DNA of 64,000 nt from contig JACPPG010000065.1 in the NCBI GenBank assembly GCA_016191115.1, forward strand, positions 17,344-81,343, given 5' to 3'. Source of the stretch: Planctomycetia bacterium (lineage in GTDB: Bacteria > Planctomycetota > Planctomycetia > Pirellulales > JACPPG01). This document shows positions 8,601 to 16,993 of this stretch, in pieces (position 1 is the first letter of the stretch; each line of letters begins with the position of its first letter). Position numbers and translations under genes: made by a program. Under the pieces are notes generated by a model that worked only from the letters and a program-made list of their open reading frames with translations, was not told the DNA's origin and did no database searches.

Positions 8601-10111
8601 ACGTACGCAATGACTGCCTCGCGCTGCTCGGGCCGTAGCCGGTAGCCCGGGCGATGCGCAGCCACGTCGGGCTCTCCGAGGCAGCTTCGGCCCCAGTTCG
8701 GCTTCGCCGCCAGGCGCGCGACCCTGAGTGGCGCCGGCGGCAGTGCTCGATTGTCGAGCTTCGGCAGATCATGACACGCGCCGCACCGATGGGCGGCAGC
8801 CAGCTTCGCGCCGTGACGCGGGTCGCCGGGAGGGTCATCGTCGGGACCGCCGTTGGGCGCGGCATCGGCCGGCGCGGCGTCCGACTCGCGCTGCGCCGAC
8901 AAGTACGCGGCCAGATCGTTCCGCTGCTGGTCCGAGAGCGGAAAAACCGGCATACGGTGCGAGGCGTTCGTGGCCGCGGGCTCGGCCAGCCACCGGGCAA
9001 AGAAATCGACCGGCCGCTTGCTACCGACGGTCGATAGATCACCGCCGCCAAAAAGCCGCCCGTTGCCGAGCGCACCGAGCTTATGGCAGGCCAGGCAACC
9101 GATCGATAAGAACAGCTCCTCGCCGGCGTCGCGATCGGCTTCATCCGCCGCGCGGGAGGTATTCGGCCGCGCGATCGGGGACGCCGGCTGCGAGCCTGCG
9201 AGCAGGAACGCCACGATATGGCGTGCATCGTCGCGACTGATGCCCAGGCCCGGCATGCGGAACTTCACATCGTCGATGGCCGAGGCTGACGGCGAGTTGG
9301 CCGATCCGCGTTCATCTTTCGACGGCGCAGCGGCAATGGCCGGTGGACCCTTCTTCCCGCCGATCCAAGCCGTCAACCAATCGTGCGACACGTTCCCTGA
9401 CAAGTGCGTAACGGCCGGCGCGCGGAGCACCGGCTGCACGTCGGGCAGGTCGTGGCACGCCGCGCACCGCAACCCCCGCACGAGCAGGCGCCCTTCGTCG
9501 AACTGTGTAAGTGACACAGGTTGCCGATCGTGGAACAACAATCGCTCCGGCACGCGCTCCAACTGAAATCGCGGGCCGGACCAGTAAAGCCCGATCTGCG
9601 CGGCATGGCCCGTCTTGCGAAAGTCGAGTTCGAGTGAGTGGTGGCCGAACTCCAACTCGACGGGCTCGCTGTCGATCCACCCCGGTTTGTCGGCGGCTGC
9701 GTCTAGCAGCGTCTTGCCGTCGGCCGTCAGCCGGACCGTGCCGCCACCCGCATGAATGTGCAGCCGGTGCCGGCCCGGCGCAAGCACGTTGAGCTTGCCG
9801 GACCAGCGGGCAGTGAATTCTCCCGACGGCACCCGCGGGTCAGGTTGTGAGTCGCCCCACACGAATCGCACGGCCGGATCGAGGCGCGCGTGAGAACGGC
9901 CGTCGCTGCCGCTGTAATGGGCGATCAAACCCGGCGGCAATTCGAGAATCGCATCTTCGTCGTCGGACGTAGCCGCCGGTGGATCAGCGAGAACATGACC
10001 CGCTCCAACCACCACCCCAAGCGTGAGCAGCGTGCTTGTTAGCATAAGCATGCCCACGCGAGCGTGGGCCTGGCACCCGGCAGTCGGCGGTCGGCCCAGG
10101 GCATTTCGCAT
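5660..10111 (-). CDS. Exported PA14 / pentahaem cytochrome c / beta-propeller protein
   Basis: Very large secreted protein (1483 residues from this start). An N-terminal hydrophobic signal around residues 21-43 precedes a PA14-like sugar-binding fold (about 60-190). Five c-type haem motifs follow: CAACH at 216, CLACH at 339, CGACH at 443, CLACH at 540 and CTSCH at 663. The middle is unassigned. Residues about 1030-1330 form a propeller of the PVC sugar-dehydrogenase kind (ARDADGDGLEDVLQ, then MGLARSRAGAVFATDNQGNY). This suggests a periplasmic dehydrogenase passing electrons through tethered haems; the substrate is unknown. A start at the ATG at 10051 (MLMLTSTLLTL) gives a cleaner signal peptide, and it lies directly beside a perfect palindrome at 10052-10069. 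Neither start has a good ribosome-binding site. The neighbour at 10135-15330 is another haem fusion on the same strand, so the two probably work together. Confidence 0.85.
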   Translation of the reverse strand: MRNALGRPPTAGCQAHARVGMLMLTSTLLTLGVVVGAGHVLADPPAATSDDEDAILELPPGLIAHYSGSDGRSHARLDPAVRFVWGDSQPDPRVPSGEFTARWSGKLNVLAPGRHRLHIHAGGGTVRLTADGKTLLDAAADKPGWIDSEPVELEFGHHSLELDFRKTGHAAQIGLYWSGPRFQLERVPERLLFHDRQPVSLTQFDEGRLLVRGLRCAACHDLPDVQPVLRAPAVTHLSGNVSHDWLTAWIGGKKGPPAIAAAPSKDERGSANSPSASAIDDVKFRMPGLGISRDDARHIVAFLLAGSQPASPIARPNTSRAADEADRDAGEELFLSIGCLACHKLGALGNGRLFGGGDLSTVGSKRPVDFFARWLAEPAATNASHRMPVFPLSDQQRNDLAAYLSAQRESDAAPADAAPNGGPDDDPPGDPRHGAKLAAAHRCGACHDLPKLDNRALPPAPLRVARLAAKPNWGRSCLGEPDVAAHRPGYRLRPEQREAVIAYVTAMAIAPRASEAPIRASDTAADKPLDGARLLVERNCLACHSRGLAPGLGPRMPELIAAHPELAAVAAALTPPSLEDVGDKLRRPAIVEAVTTSRPPLRPWLKIRMPRFRFDGSEAEALADWFAATDLLPERPRQPKPALDDEALFAAGRRLVTGDGFGCTSCHQIGTAVPKQDNLAALGTDLSLVGNRIRQPWFDRWTRNPARIVPRMEMPAIEVPVRGVLDERLDDQLAALWHVLNVPRFTPPEAGAVRVVRTRNVPEEKERAAVLTDVFAIDRHPFVRPLAIGLPNRHTVLLDCEQNRLAGWWIGDAARERTRGKSWYWEAGGTHLVDVRPGESELSLLVGGAAREPVVGGQFAADLDSWQHTAERGVTFTYRLHFGGDAGEDTSRLVLRVAQTVTPMWQDGAERRGGFRRQIEIRGAPADSAIFWRLLPADVTGPLDGGRFTTTGGPAGSVSLRLIEPAGAALSVEGAGAPHARLTTRDGHNAIACEVEYTSELAADRYPQPPAAPVPLPAARLACVPGFDAVRLPLPASDMPTGFAWRGDGALLFSSLKGQVWLARDADGDGLEDVLQAISDELAAPYGLVARGDYIDVINKNGLVRLSDFDEEGRAGRTEIVADGWGHTDDYHDWAVGLAPDSSGGYTIALPCRQDKRSDKEARLRGSIVRLAPGKQTPDDPRSFTLEPVASGLRFPMGLARSRAGAVFATDNQGNYNPFNELNHIVPRAHYGFLNKVEAQAGTPPPRTGPAIEIPHPWTRSVNGIAFLDTPPAVREKSGRDVFGPFEGHLVGCEYDTRRLVRMSLQPVGNTFQGAVYPLSIEPPEGEDTFEGPVVCQVAPDGAVYVGNMRDSGWGGGQNTGSIVRLSATGRWPSGIAEIRAGRSGFTIDFTGSVDAQAGADPGNYGVVSYRRIPTPEYGGPDVDRQTARIRAVTLSADRRQAALLVDHLREGFVYEFRLQNLTGTGEPFFPAEAYYTLRKVPQ
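10052..10069. repeat. Palindrome GCCCACGC-GA-GCGTGGGC
   Basis: Perfect 8-base arms (10052-10059 and 10062-10069) around two bases. It lies between the two candidate start codons of the pentahaem gene, so if the upstream ATG is used it is translated into the N-terminal tail. Elements of this form are familiar as interspersed repeats in planctomycetes; that statement is from memory, not a search. Confidence 0.6.
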
Positions 10112-10134
10112 GGCAAGACTGCCAGGACCATCGT

Positions 10135-13100
10135 TCAGTCGGTCGCCACCGGGGTGATCCGCACGCTCTTGAGGTCCATCAAGTAGCCCGTCAGCTTGCC
10201 CGCCGGACGCAGGACGACTTGCTGCCGGCCGGCCTTAAGCGCCACGACGCCGACGGTCACCTGGCGATAAGTGTCCCAGTTGCCGGTGCTCGGCGCCTTG
10301 CCGGCCAGCGTGGCATCGCCGACCAGAAGCTGGTAGCCGTTGCCGGCCACCTCCGGCGCGCACGCGCAGTCAAGCCGCACGATGTACTTGCCGGGCTGGG
10401 TGACCTCGAACGTCCACACGGCGTGATCGTTCTCGCTGCCCCACATGCCCAAGTTGCGATAGAGCGGCTCGAACGTGAGCGTGCTGCCGTAAATCTCACA
10501 ATCCGACGCGAGCAACCAGAACTCACCGCGGAAGCCCTCCGGCTCGACGATCTTCGGCTCGTTGCCGGCGAAAACGCGCCGCGGCGGCCTGATGCCCGAC
10601 AGGTACGCCGCCAGGTCGGAAAACTCCGCCGGGCTGATGTCCTTCTCCAACCCCTCGGGCATGAGCGACTTGCTGCTGCTGGCGAGCTCGGCCAGGTCGC
10701 TGCGGAGGATCGTGGCCTGCTTTCCTTCCTGCCCGACGAGCGTGACGCTGGCGCCGGTTTCAGAGGCGAGCATGCCGGTGTACGTCAGTCCGCCAGTAGT
10801 GGCCGCGGTGTAGTTGATGAACTTGCTCTCGACCGCGCGGTTGGGATCGAGGATCGCCACGAGCATCGTTTCATTGCCCTTGTCGGTCAGCGCGGCGAGA
10901 TCCGGTCCAACCTCGGTCCCGATATCCTCCAAGCGATGACAGACCGAGCAGCTCTTTTTGAAGATGGCCTTGCCGCGCTGGCGGTCTCCGCCGGAAGTCA
11001 GCGCCGCGCGATACTTCTCGATCACGGCCCGCCGATCCGAATCGCCCGAGACGGCCAGCAGCTTCTCGGCCCGTGCGCGGACTTCGTTGTCGCGATGCTC
11101 GACCAGGCGCTGGCGGCGTGCGGCGTCGATCTCGCCTGGCGCGATGTGGCCAGCGGCGATGTCGTCGAGCAATACCGTCAGCCAGGCCCCGCGCCGCATA
11201 AGCGCATCCAGCACCTGGCCGCGGACTTCGGGCCCAGACCCCTTCCAGTTCGCTAGCAACAGAGTCGGCACGCGCGCGTCGTCCAGTTTCGCGAGCGCCG
11301 CGACGGCGGCCGCCTGAAGCTCGGCGCTCGACTGCGGAACCAAGAGGCCGGCGAGCAGGTCCACGTCGGCCTGCTCTCGGTCGGGCCCGCGCCCCAGAAG
11401 CGAAGTGGCCGCGGCGCGGGCAGCCGGGTCGACCGAATCCTTCGTGGCGGTCTCCCGCGCCCAGGCGAACATCGGTGCGAGTCGATTCAAGCCGGCCTTC
11501 AGACCCTCGTCGGCGTCTTTCTGAAACTTAGCAAGCGACAGGTTGCGCCGATCCAACGTGTCGAGCAAGCCGGCCAGCGCCGCGACCTGCCAGTCCTCGA
11601 AAGTGCCGTCCTTCGGCTCAGCCAGCGCGGCCAAGAGCCGCACGAGCACCTGATGATTGTCGAACGCCGTGGCCAGCGTCAGCAACTTCTGGAAGAGCGC
11701 GACGGGGTGCTCGTGGCCCACGCCCGCCAGCACGGTCTCCACCACGCTATCCAAGTGATCGCTGGAGATCGAGCTCATGACGGCGGCCGCGATATAGATG
11801 TCGCCGGAGTCGGCCAGCGCGATCCGCCCCAGGGCCTGGCCGGCGCGGCGATCGCCCCATTCGCCCAGGCTGTAGGCCAATTGCAGGCGGACTTGTGCAT
11901 CGGCGTCGCTCACCAGGGCCAGCGCGGCGGCGGCCACCTCGGGCGAACGAGCCAGCCACGGCTCGGATAACCGAATGGCGTGCCGCCGGACGCCGGGCTC
12001 CGCATCCGCCAGACCGGCGAGCAGCACTTTTTCGTCGAGCGCGCCCAGCCCGTCGAGCGTACACAGCGCCTGCAGCCGCGCGGTGCCACGGCCGCACGTC
12101 GTCGCCAGCTTCGCCAAGAACGGCGCCGCCGCCTTCTCGCCGCGCCACAAAAGAAGCCCCTGCACCATGTCGCGCAGTGGGCCGTTGGGACTATCGAGCG
12201 CCGCCACGAGGCCCGCGGTGTTCAGCCGATCCAGCCGCGGAACTTGACGCGGCGGCGTGCCGACCGGGTAGACGCGATAGATGCGCCCCATGTCCTCGCC
12301 GGCCCGCAGGTTCAGCCGCTCCTGCCAATCCTTGGGGATGTACTCGGGGTGCTCGATGACGGCGCGATACATGTCGGCGATCCACACCGCGCCATCGGGT
12401 CCGGTCCGCACCATGGTGGGACGAAACCAGTTGTCGCTCGAGGCCAGGAACTCCGCTTGCTGCTCGTCGGCGGCGCGGCGGCTGTGGAAGAGCACTCCCT
12501 CGCGCGACATGACCTCGCGGTGCACCAGGTTGTGCACCGGCTCGCTGACGAACGTGTTGCCCGCGAACGCCGGGCCCAACAGCTCGTCGCGATAGACGAT
12601 CGCGCTACAGGCGGACGTGAAGCGGTTGGCGACGTTGAAGTCGTTAAAGCGCGGCAACGTGCGGCTCACCGGGAACACCGGCGCGGCGCCAGGCGCGACC
12701 GAAACGTCGTTGCGCGGATTGGGCGACGGCACATTCCGGTTGCGCCTCAGGTAGTGGTCCTCTAGCACATACTGGAACATCGGATCGCTATTCTGCGAGC
12801 CGAACCAGTTGCCCCAGTCGTCGCGCTCGCGCATGAATTGGGCCTGGCCGATTTCCGGATCGAGCTGGCCGGTGTCGGGCCGGATGCGGAAGTCGCGGAA
12901 GCTAAGCGGCACTCGCTCGCCGGTCTTGGTCGACTCGATCTGCCCGCCGCTGTCCCCGTTGGCGCAATAGATCCAGTTGTCGAGTCCCCACCGCAGTCCA
13001 TTGACGCGGTGCTGCTGGTTGCCCTCGCCGAAGCCGTGAAAGAGGACCTGTTTGACGTCGGCGCGGCCGTCGCCGTCGGTGTCCTCGGCGTAGACGATAT

Positions 13101-15330
13101 CGGGCGCGGCCGTGTACAAGATGCCCTTCCGCCATACCATCACACCGCTGGGAAAGGGCAAGTCCTCGAGGAACACGGTCGCTCGGTCGTAGCGGCCGTC
13201 GCCGTCGGTGTCTTCCAGATACTTGATCCGCCCGCCCGGCTTGCCTTGCCCATCCATTCCCATCGGGTAATCGCGCATCTCGACGACCCACAGCCGGCCG
13301 TCGGGCCCCCAGTCGAACGCCACGGGGCCGACGACTAGCGGCTCGGCCGCGACCAGCTCGACGGTGAGGCCCGGCCGCACGCGGATGGCGCGGAGCGAGG
13401 CCTCGGGGGACTTGGCCTCGGGCTCGACCTCCTTCAGCAAGTCGGCGAACGCCCGGCGATCGACCAGGTCCTTCATGCGGTCGGTCGTTTCGTTGTGCAC
13501 CCACATGTGCCGCGCCTGGAACCACGCGCCGTTGTTCGTTCCCTCCTTGACAATCGGCGGCAGCGCGCCGGTAGTGCTCGCTTTGCCGGAGGCGACGCGT
13601 CGCGACCAACCGGCGTCCATCGAGCGAAACAAATCGATCGAATAACGCTCGTCGTTGGAAAAAACCACGTCGTCGTAGGCGTCCTCGTCGACGTCGACGA
13701 AGCGCAAGCCCGCGTCCCGGCCGCGGGCATCGACGATCGCCGTCCCCTCGGGCAGCGAGAATGGCAGGCGCCGCCACGAATTCTCTTGGCGATCGAAGCC
13801 GAAGGCGGCCCGCTGGCTGTCGTTGCCGACCAAAAGCTCGCAGACCCCGTCGCGGTCGAGATCGCGCAGCCGGACGCCGCGATCGCGGCCGTTGTCGCCC
13901 GCGAGCACGTCGTGCCCGTCGATCGTCAGGCCGGCCACGAGCGGCTGGTCATCGTGCCATTTGCCGTCGCGAAACGTCCATGCACCACGGTGGCTTTTGC
14001 TCGCCACGAGCATCGACGCATCATCTCCGGCACGAACGACGCCAAAGCGGACGCCGGCGTCGCGCGGCCGGCCCGCAATGTCGGCTTCGACTAGTTCGAC
14101 GGGGAAGTCGCTTGTTTTCCACGAGCCCGTTGCGGGCGACCAGACGCGCGTTTTGCGGACGCGATCGTTGCCGATCACCACGTCCAGAAAGCCGTCCTGG
14201 TTCAAGTCGAGTAGTCGCGCGCCCGCGTCCTGCCCATTCGCACCGCGGAGCGACTGGCCGCCCAGCAGGTTCTTCTCGAGCCGCTCGAGCGCCTCGCGGA
14301 AATTGAGGAACTTCACTTTGCGGCCGTGCTTCGCCACGGCGTGATCGATCAAGGTCACGATCTGTTCAGGGCGGATCCACTCGTAGGGATGGAACACCAG
14401 CGTGAACGTACCCTGCTTGGCCACCGTGGCGTCGATCGCCGCCTGCATGTCGGCCACCGTCTGCGGGTTGGCCGGCTTGTGAAGGCGCTGCGCCTCCCAG
14501 TCGCTGGGAACAATGCATGGGAATTCCCAGCACAATCGACCGATCACGTACGGATACGGATAGTCGGCAACCGTGTTGACGAACGTCCGATCCGCCGGCA
14601 GGTACTTGCGGAACCGCTCGCGGCCGTCGGCGTCCAACGCCACCTCGCGCGGCAGCGCCGGGTCGTTGGCCGTAAAGAGCTGGAACACCGACGAATCGAT
14701 CGACAGCCACCGCCCCTCGGGCGTCGTGCGATTGAAGATCTCGGCAAAGAACCGCGGGCTGACGGTGTTCAGCGAGTCGCAGCACGGCATGCGGAACGCC
14801 ACCGGCCGATTGCGGGGCACGGTCGTCATGAGATCGACGCAGCGATCGTAGGTGGCCTTCGCCTTGGCAAAGTCGCTCTTGCCGAGAAGCGGGCACGGGT
14901 GGTCGAACGTGTGGGTCTCCAGGCTCACCCCCTCGGCCAGCCACCGCTGCAAGTGCGGCTGGTCGGGCTTGATCTGGCAGGTCATGATCGACAGCGCGGC
15001 GCGGCCGTCGATCTGCTTCAGCCGCTCGAGGATCGGCCGGAGGTAGGCCTCCCATTTTTCATGGCCGCGCATGTCGTCGATCGCCAGCACCACCACGGCC
15101 TCGACGCCCGGCTCCCCCACCCATTGCGGCGTCGTAAGACGCGGAAAATCGCGGGAGACATAGTACGGATCGTCCGAGTCGAGATACGTGAGCCGATTGG
15201 CATCGCCGGCGCTCGTCCGCGATGCGCCGGCCACGAGCGCCAGCGCGGCGAGCCACGGCGCGCAGGCCAAGCGACGTGCGGGCGGCGACAGGAAATGCCC
15301 TGGGGCAGGAAGCGTCGGGGTAGGCGTCAT
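10135..15330 (-). CDS. Exported fusion: deacetylase-like, FG-GAP, PVC dehydrogenase, HEAT, cytochrome c
   Basis: Giant exported protein of 1731 residues from the ATG at 15330; an in-frame ATG at 15375 would add 15. A signal peptide (LACAPWLAALALVAGASRTSA) leads into a polysaccharide-deacetylase-like domain (about 45-350, with the IDD pair and an HTFDH metal-type motif). FG-GAP/VCBS-like repeats follow (about 370-610, several DLNQDGFLDVVIGND units). Next is a PVC-type membrane-bound dehydrogenase propeller (about 650-1070, EDTDGDGRYDRATVF). HEAT-like helical repeats span about 1085-1440. A single CSVCH haem domain lies near residue 1462, of the Pirellula/Verrucomicrobium haem-binding kind. A C-terminal beta domain resembles a carbohydrate-binding module. 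Deacetylase and dehydrogenase in one chain suggests surface polysaccharide oxidation. This is inferred; the substrate is unknown. It is transcribed towards the pentahaem gene, with 24 bases between them. Confidence 0.85.
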   Translation of the reverse strand: MTPTPTLPAPGHFLSPPARRLACAPWLAALALVAGASRTSAGDANRLTYLDSDDPYYVSRDFPRLTTPQWVGEPGVEAVVVLAIDDMRGHEKWEAYLRPILERLKQIDGRAALSIMTCQIKPDQPHLQRWLAEGVSLETHTFDHPCPLLGKSDFAKAKATYDRCVDLMTTVPRNRPVAFRMPCCDSLNTVSPRFFAEIFNRTTPEGRWLSIDSSVFQLFTANDPALPREVALDADGRERFRKYLPADRTFVNTVADYPYPYVIGRLCWEFPCIVPSDWEAQRLHKPANPQTVADMQAAIDATVAKQGTFTLVFHPYEWIRPEQIVTLIDHAVAKHGRKVKFLNFREALERLEKNLLGGQSLRGANGQDAGARLLDLNQDGFLDVVIGNDRVRKTRVWSPATGSWKTSDFPVELVEADIAGRPRDAGVRFGVVRAGDDASMLVASKSHRGAWTFRDGKWHDDQPLVAGLTIDGHDVLAGDNGRDRGVRLRDLDRDGVCELLVGNDSQRAAFGFDRQENSWRRLPFSLPEGTAIVDARGRDAGLRFVDVDEDAYDDVVFSNDERYSIDLFRSMDAGWSRRVASGKASTTGALPPIVKEGTNNGAWFQARHMWVHNETTDRMKDLVDRRAFADLLKEVEPEAKSPEASLRAIRVRPGLTVELVAAEPLVVGPVAFDWGPDGRLWVVEMRDYPMGMDGQGKPGGRIKYLEDTDGDGRYDRATVFLEDLPFPSGVMVWRKGILYTAAPDIVYAEDTDGDGRADVKQVLFHGFGEGNQQHRVNGLRWGLDNWIYCANGDSGGQIESTKTGERVPLSFRDFRIRPDTGQLDPEIGQAQFMRERDDWGNWFGSQNSDPMFQYVLEDHYLRRNRNVPSPNPRNDVSVAPGAAPVFPVSRTLPRFNDFNVANRFTSACSAIVYRDELLGPAFAGNTFVSEPVHNLVHREVMSREGVLFHSRRAADEQQAEFLASSDNWFRPTMVRTGPDGAVWIADMYRAVIEHPEYIPKDWQERLNLRAGEDMGRIYRVYPVGTPPRQVPRLDRLNTAGLVAALDSPNGPLRDMVQGLLLWRGEKAAAPFLAKLATTCGRGTARLQALCTLDGLGALDEKVLLAGLADAEPGVRRHAIRLSEPWLARSPEVAAAALALVSDADAQVRLQLAYSLGEWGDRRAGQALGRIALADSGDIYIAAAVMSSISSDHLDSVVETVLAGVGHEHPVALFQKLLTLATAFDNHQVLVRLLAALAEPKDGTFEDWQVAALAGLLDTLDRRNLSLAKFQKDADEGLKAGLNRLAPMFAWARETATKDSVDPAARAAATSLLGRGPDREQADVDLLAGLLVPQSSAELQAAAVAALAKLDDARVPTLLLANWKGSGPEVRGQVLDALMRRGAWLTVLLDDIAAGHIAPGEIDAARRQRLVEHRDNEVRARAEKLLAVSGDSDRRAVIEKYRAALTSGGDRQRGKAIFKKSCSVCHRLEDIGTEVGPDLAALTDKGNETMLVAILDPNRAVESKFINYTAATTGGLTYTGMLASETGASVTLVGQEGKQATILRSDLAELASSSKSLMPEGLEKDISPAEFSDLAAYLSGIRPPRRVFAGNEPKIVEPEGFRGEFWLLASDCEIYGSTLTFEPLYRNLGMWGSENDHAVWTFEVTQPGKYIVRLDCACAPEVAGNGYQLLVGDATLAGKAPSTGNWDTYRQVTVGVVALKAGRQQVVLRPAGKLTGYLMDLKSVRITPVATD

Positions 15331-15439
15331 GGCTTTTGGCCCATTGTAACCAGAATCGAAGCCGCGTGCCGGCATCCCGGAAACAGGAGTCTGGCCACCG
15401 CAACTGGCCTCACGCGCCGATCGTCGGTAGGATTCCGCG

Positions 15440-15706
15440 ATGCTTCCGGTCGTAGTTTACACCCGCCGTGGCTGCCATTTGTGCGACGAAGCGCTCGACG
15501 TGCTCGCACGGCATGGCCTCGCGCCGCGAACGGTCGACATCGATGCCGATCCGGCCTTGCGCGAGCGCTACAACGAGTGCGTGCCCGTGGTCGAGATCGA
15601 AGGACGCGAGCGGTTCCGCGGCCGCGTCGACGAGCGACTGCTGCGCCGTCTGTTGGCAGGGAGGACGACCCGGAAGGGCGAAGCTCCCGCTGAGCCGGGT
15701 TTCTGA
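15440..15706 (+). CDS. Glutaredoxin-like thiol protein
   Basis: Small thioredoxin-fold protein of 88 residues. The redox motif is C12-H-L-C15 after the first strand (LPVVVYTRRG), and V48-P49 is the cis-proline position. The family reduces disulfides or acts with glutathione-like thiols in the cytosol; the specific partner is unknown. The last ten or so residues (KGEAPAEPGF, from residue 79) are encoded by one arm of the dispersed repeat at 15676-15753, so the native C-terminus was probably replaced by repeat insertion. It is divergent from the giant fusion gene, with about 110 bases between the two starts. Recognition of the family is good; no gene symbol is justified. Confidence 0.8.
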   Translation: MLPVVVYTRRGCHLCDEALDVLARHGLAPRTVDIDADPALRERYNECVPVVEIEGRERFRGRVDERLLRRLLAGRTTRKGEAPAEPGF

Positions 15707-15753
15707 TGGGATGCTGCCATTGCATGCCGGCTCGGCAGGAGCCTCGCCCTCCC
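15676..15753. repeat. Inverted repeat, GGGCGAGGCTCCCGC family, copy 2
   Basis: The left arm GGGCGAAGCTCCCGCTGAGC starts at 15676 and is translated as the C-terminus of the glutaredoxin-like protein, whose stop TGA is at 15704-15706. The right arm is at 15729-15753 (GGCTCGGCAGGAGCCTCGCC and on). It belongs to the same family as 52-137. Confidence 0.8.
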
Positions 15754-15870
15754 GTCGGATGCCGTGCCCTCAACGCCACGCGCAAGGGTCCTCGACGTAG
15801 CGCGGCCTGGCCCTAAAATGGCCGCAGGGCTGCTCACATTGCCACGCGGTCCCGCTGGAGTTTCTCGCGG

Positions 15871-16980
15871 ATGGACGATTGCCTGATCGTGGGGGGCGGA
15901 GTCATCGGTCTTTCGCTGGCCTACGAACTGGCCGGCCAGGGGTGCGCCGTACATGTCCTCGAGCGCGGGTTGCCCGGCCGGGAAGCCTCCTGGGCGGGGG
16001 CCGGCATTCTCCCGCCCGGTAGTATCACCGCCCCCGTTACGCCCGACGAAAAGCTCGCTCGGCTGTGCCATGACTTGCACCCGCAATGGGCCGCGCGGCT
16101 GCGCGAGGAGACGGGCATCGACAACGGCTACTGGCGGTGCGGCGGTATTTATTTGGCCCGCACCGTGGCTGCCGCGCAAGGAATCCGCCAGCAGGCCCGC
16201 TATTGGAAAGAGCGTGGGATCACGGTTATCGAGACCTCACCGGCGGGCCTGGCCGAGTGCGAGCCGGCACTCGCGGGCGTCGAGCGCGGCGTCACCGCGG
16301 CGTTGTTCCTCCCGGACGAGGCGCAGCTCCGCAACCCGCGGCACATGAAGGCGCTCTTGGCGGCGTGCGCGTCGCGGGGCGTGCGCGTCAGCGGCGGCGT
16401 CACCGTCGACGACTTTGAAACAGCCCGGGATCGCGTCGTGGCGGTTCGGGCCACGAGCGGCCGATTCGCCGCCGGCACGATTTGCGTTACCGGCGGCGCC
16501 TGGAGCCGCGGGCTCCTCGCGCGGTTAGGAGTCGCCATCGCCGTCAAACCGATTCGTGGACAGATCGCGCTATTGAATACCGGCGCGCCGGTGCTGCGCC
16601 GCGTGATCAACGAGGGCCGCTGTTATTTGGTCCCGCGCGCCGACGGCCGCGTGCTGGTGGGCTCGACCGAGGAGGACGTCGGTTTCGACAAGCAAACGAC
16701 CGCCGAAGCAATTGCCGGGCTACTATCGTTTGCCACCGAGCTTGTGCCTGCGCTCGCGGCAGCGCAGCTCGAGACATGCTGGGCAGGTCTGCGCCCTGGC
16801 TCGGCCGATGGACGCCCTTACCTCGGCCGCGTGCCCGGCTACGACAACATGTTCGTCGCCGCCGGCCATTTCCGCAGCGGCTTACAACTATCGCCCGGAA
16901 CGGCGGTGCTCATGCGGCAAGCGATCCTCGGCCAAGCAACCGACGTCGACTTGAGCACGTTCGGGGTCGACCGCGGGTGA
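15871..16980 (+). CDS. thiO: Glycine oxidase ThiO-like FAD oxidoreductase
   Basis: FAD-dependent amine oxidase of the DAO family, 369 residues. ThiO oxidises glycine to iminoglycine for the thiazole half of thiamine, in the cytosol. The N-terminus shows the dinucleotide-binding loop LIVGGGVIGLSLAYEL (residues 5-20). The family segments REASWAGAGILPP, GAWSRGLL, VKPIRGQIALL and, near the end, CWAGLRPGSADGRPYLG and AAGHFRSGLQLSPGT all fit ThiO rather than a generic D-amino-acid oxidase. No other thiamine genes are adjacent, so the substrate is inferred from sequence type alone. A PEP-CTERM gene converges from the other strand 13 bases downstream. Confidence 0.85.
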   Translation: MDDCLIVGGGVIGLSLAYELAGQGCAVHVLERGLPGREASWAGAGILPPGSITAPVTPDEKLARLCHDLHPQWAARLREETGIDNGYWRCGGIYLARTVAAAQGIRQQARYWKERGITVIETSPAGLAECEPALAGVERGVTAALFLPDEAQLRNPRHMKALLAACASRGVRVSGGVTVDDFETARDRVVAVRATSGRFAAGTICVTGGAWSRGLLARLGVAIAVKPIRGQIALLNTGAPVLRRVINEGRCYLVPRADGRVLVGSTEEDVGFDKQTTAEAIAGLLSFATELVPALAAAQLETCWAGLRPGSADGRPYLGRVPGYDNMFVAAGHFRSGLQLSPGTAVLMRQAILGQATDVDLSTFGVDRG

Positions 16981-16993
16981 GCGGAATTTTGAA

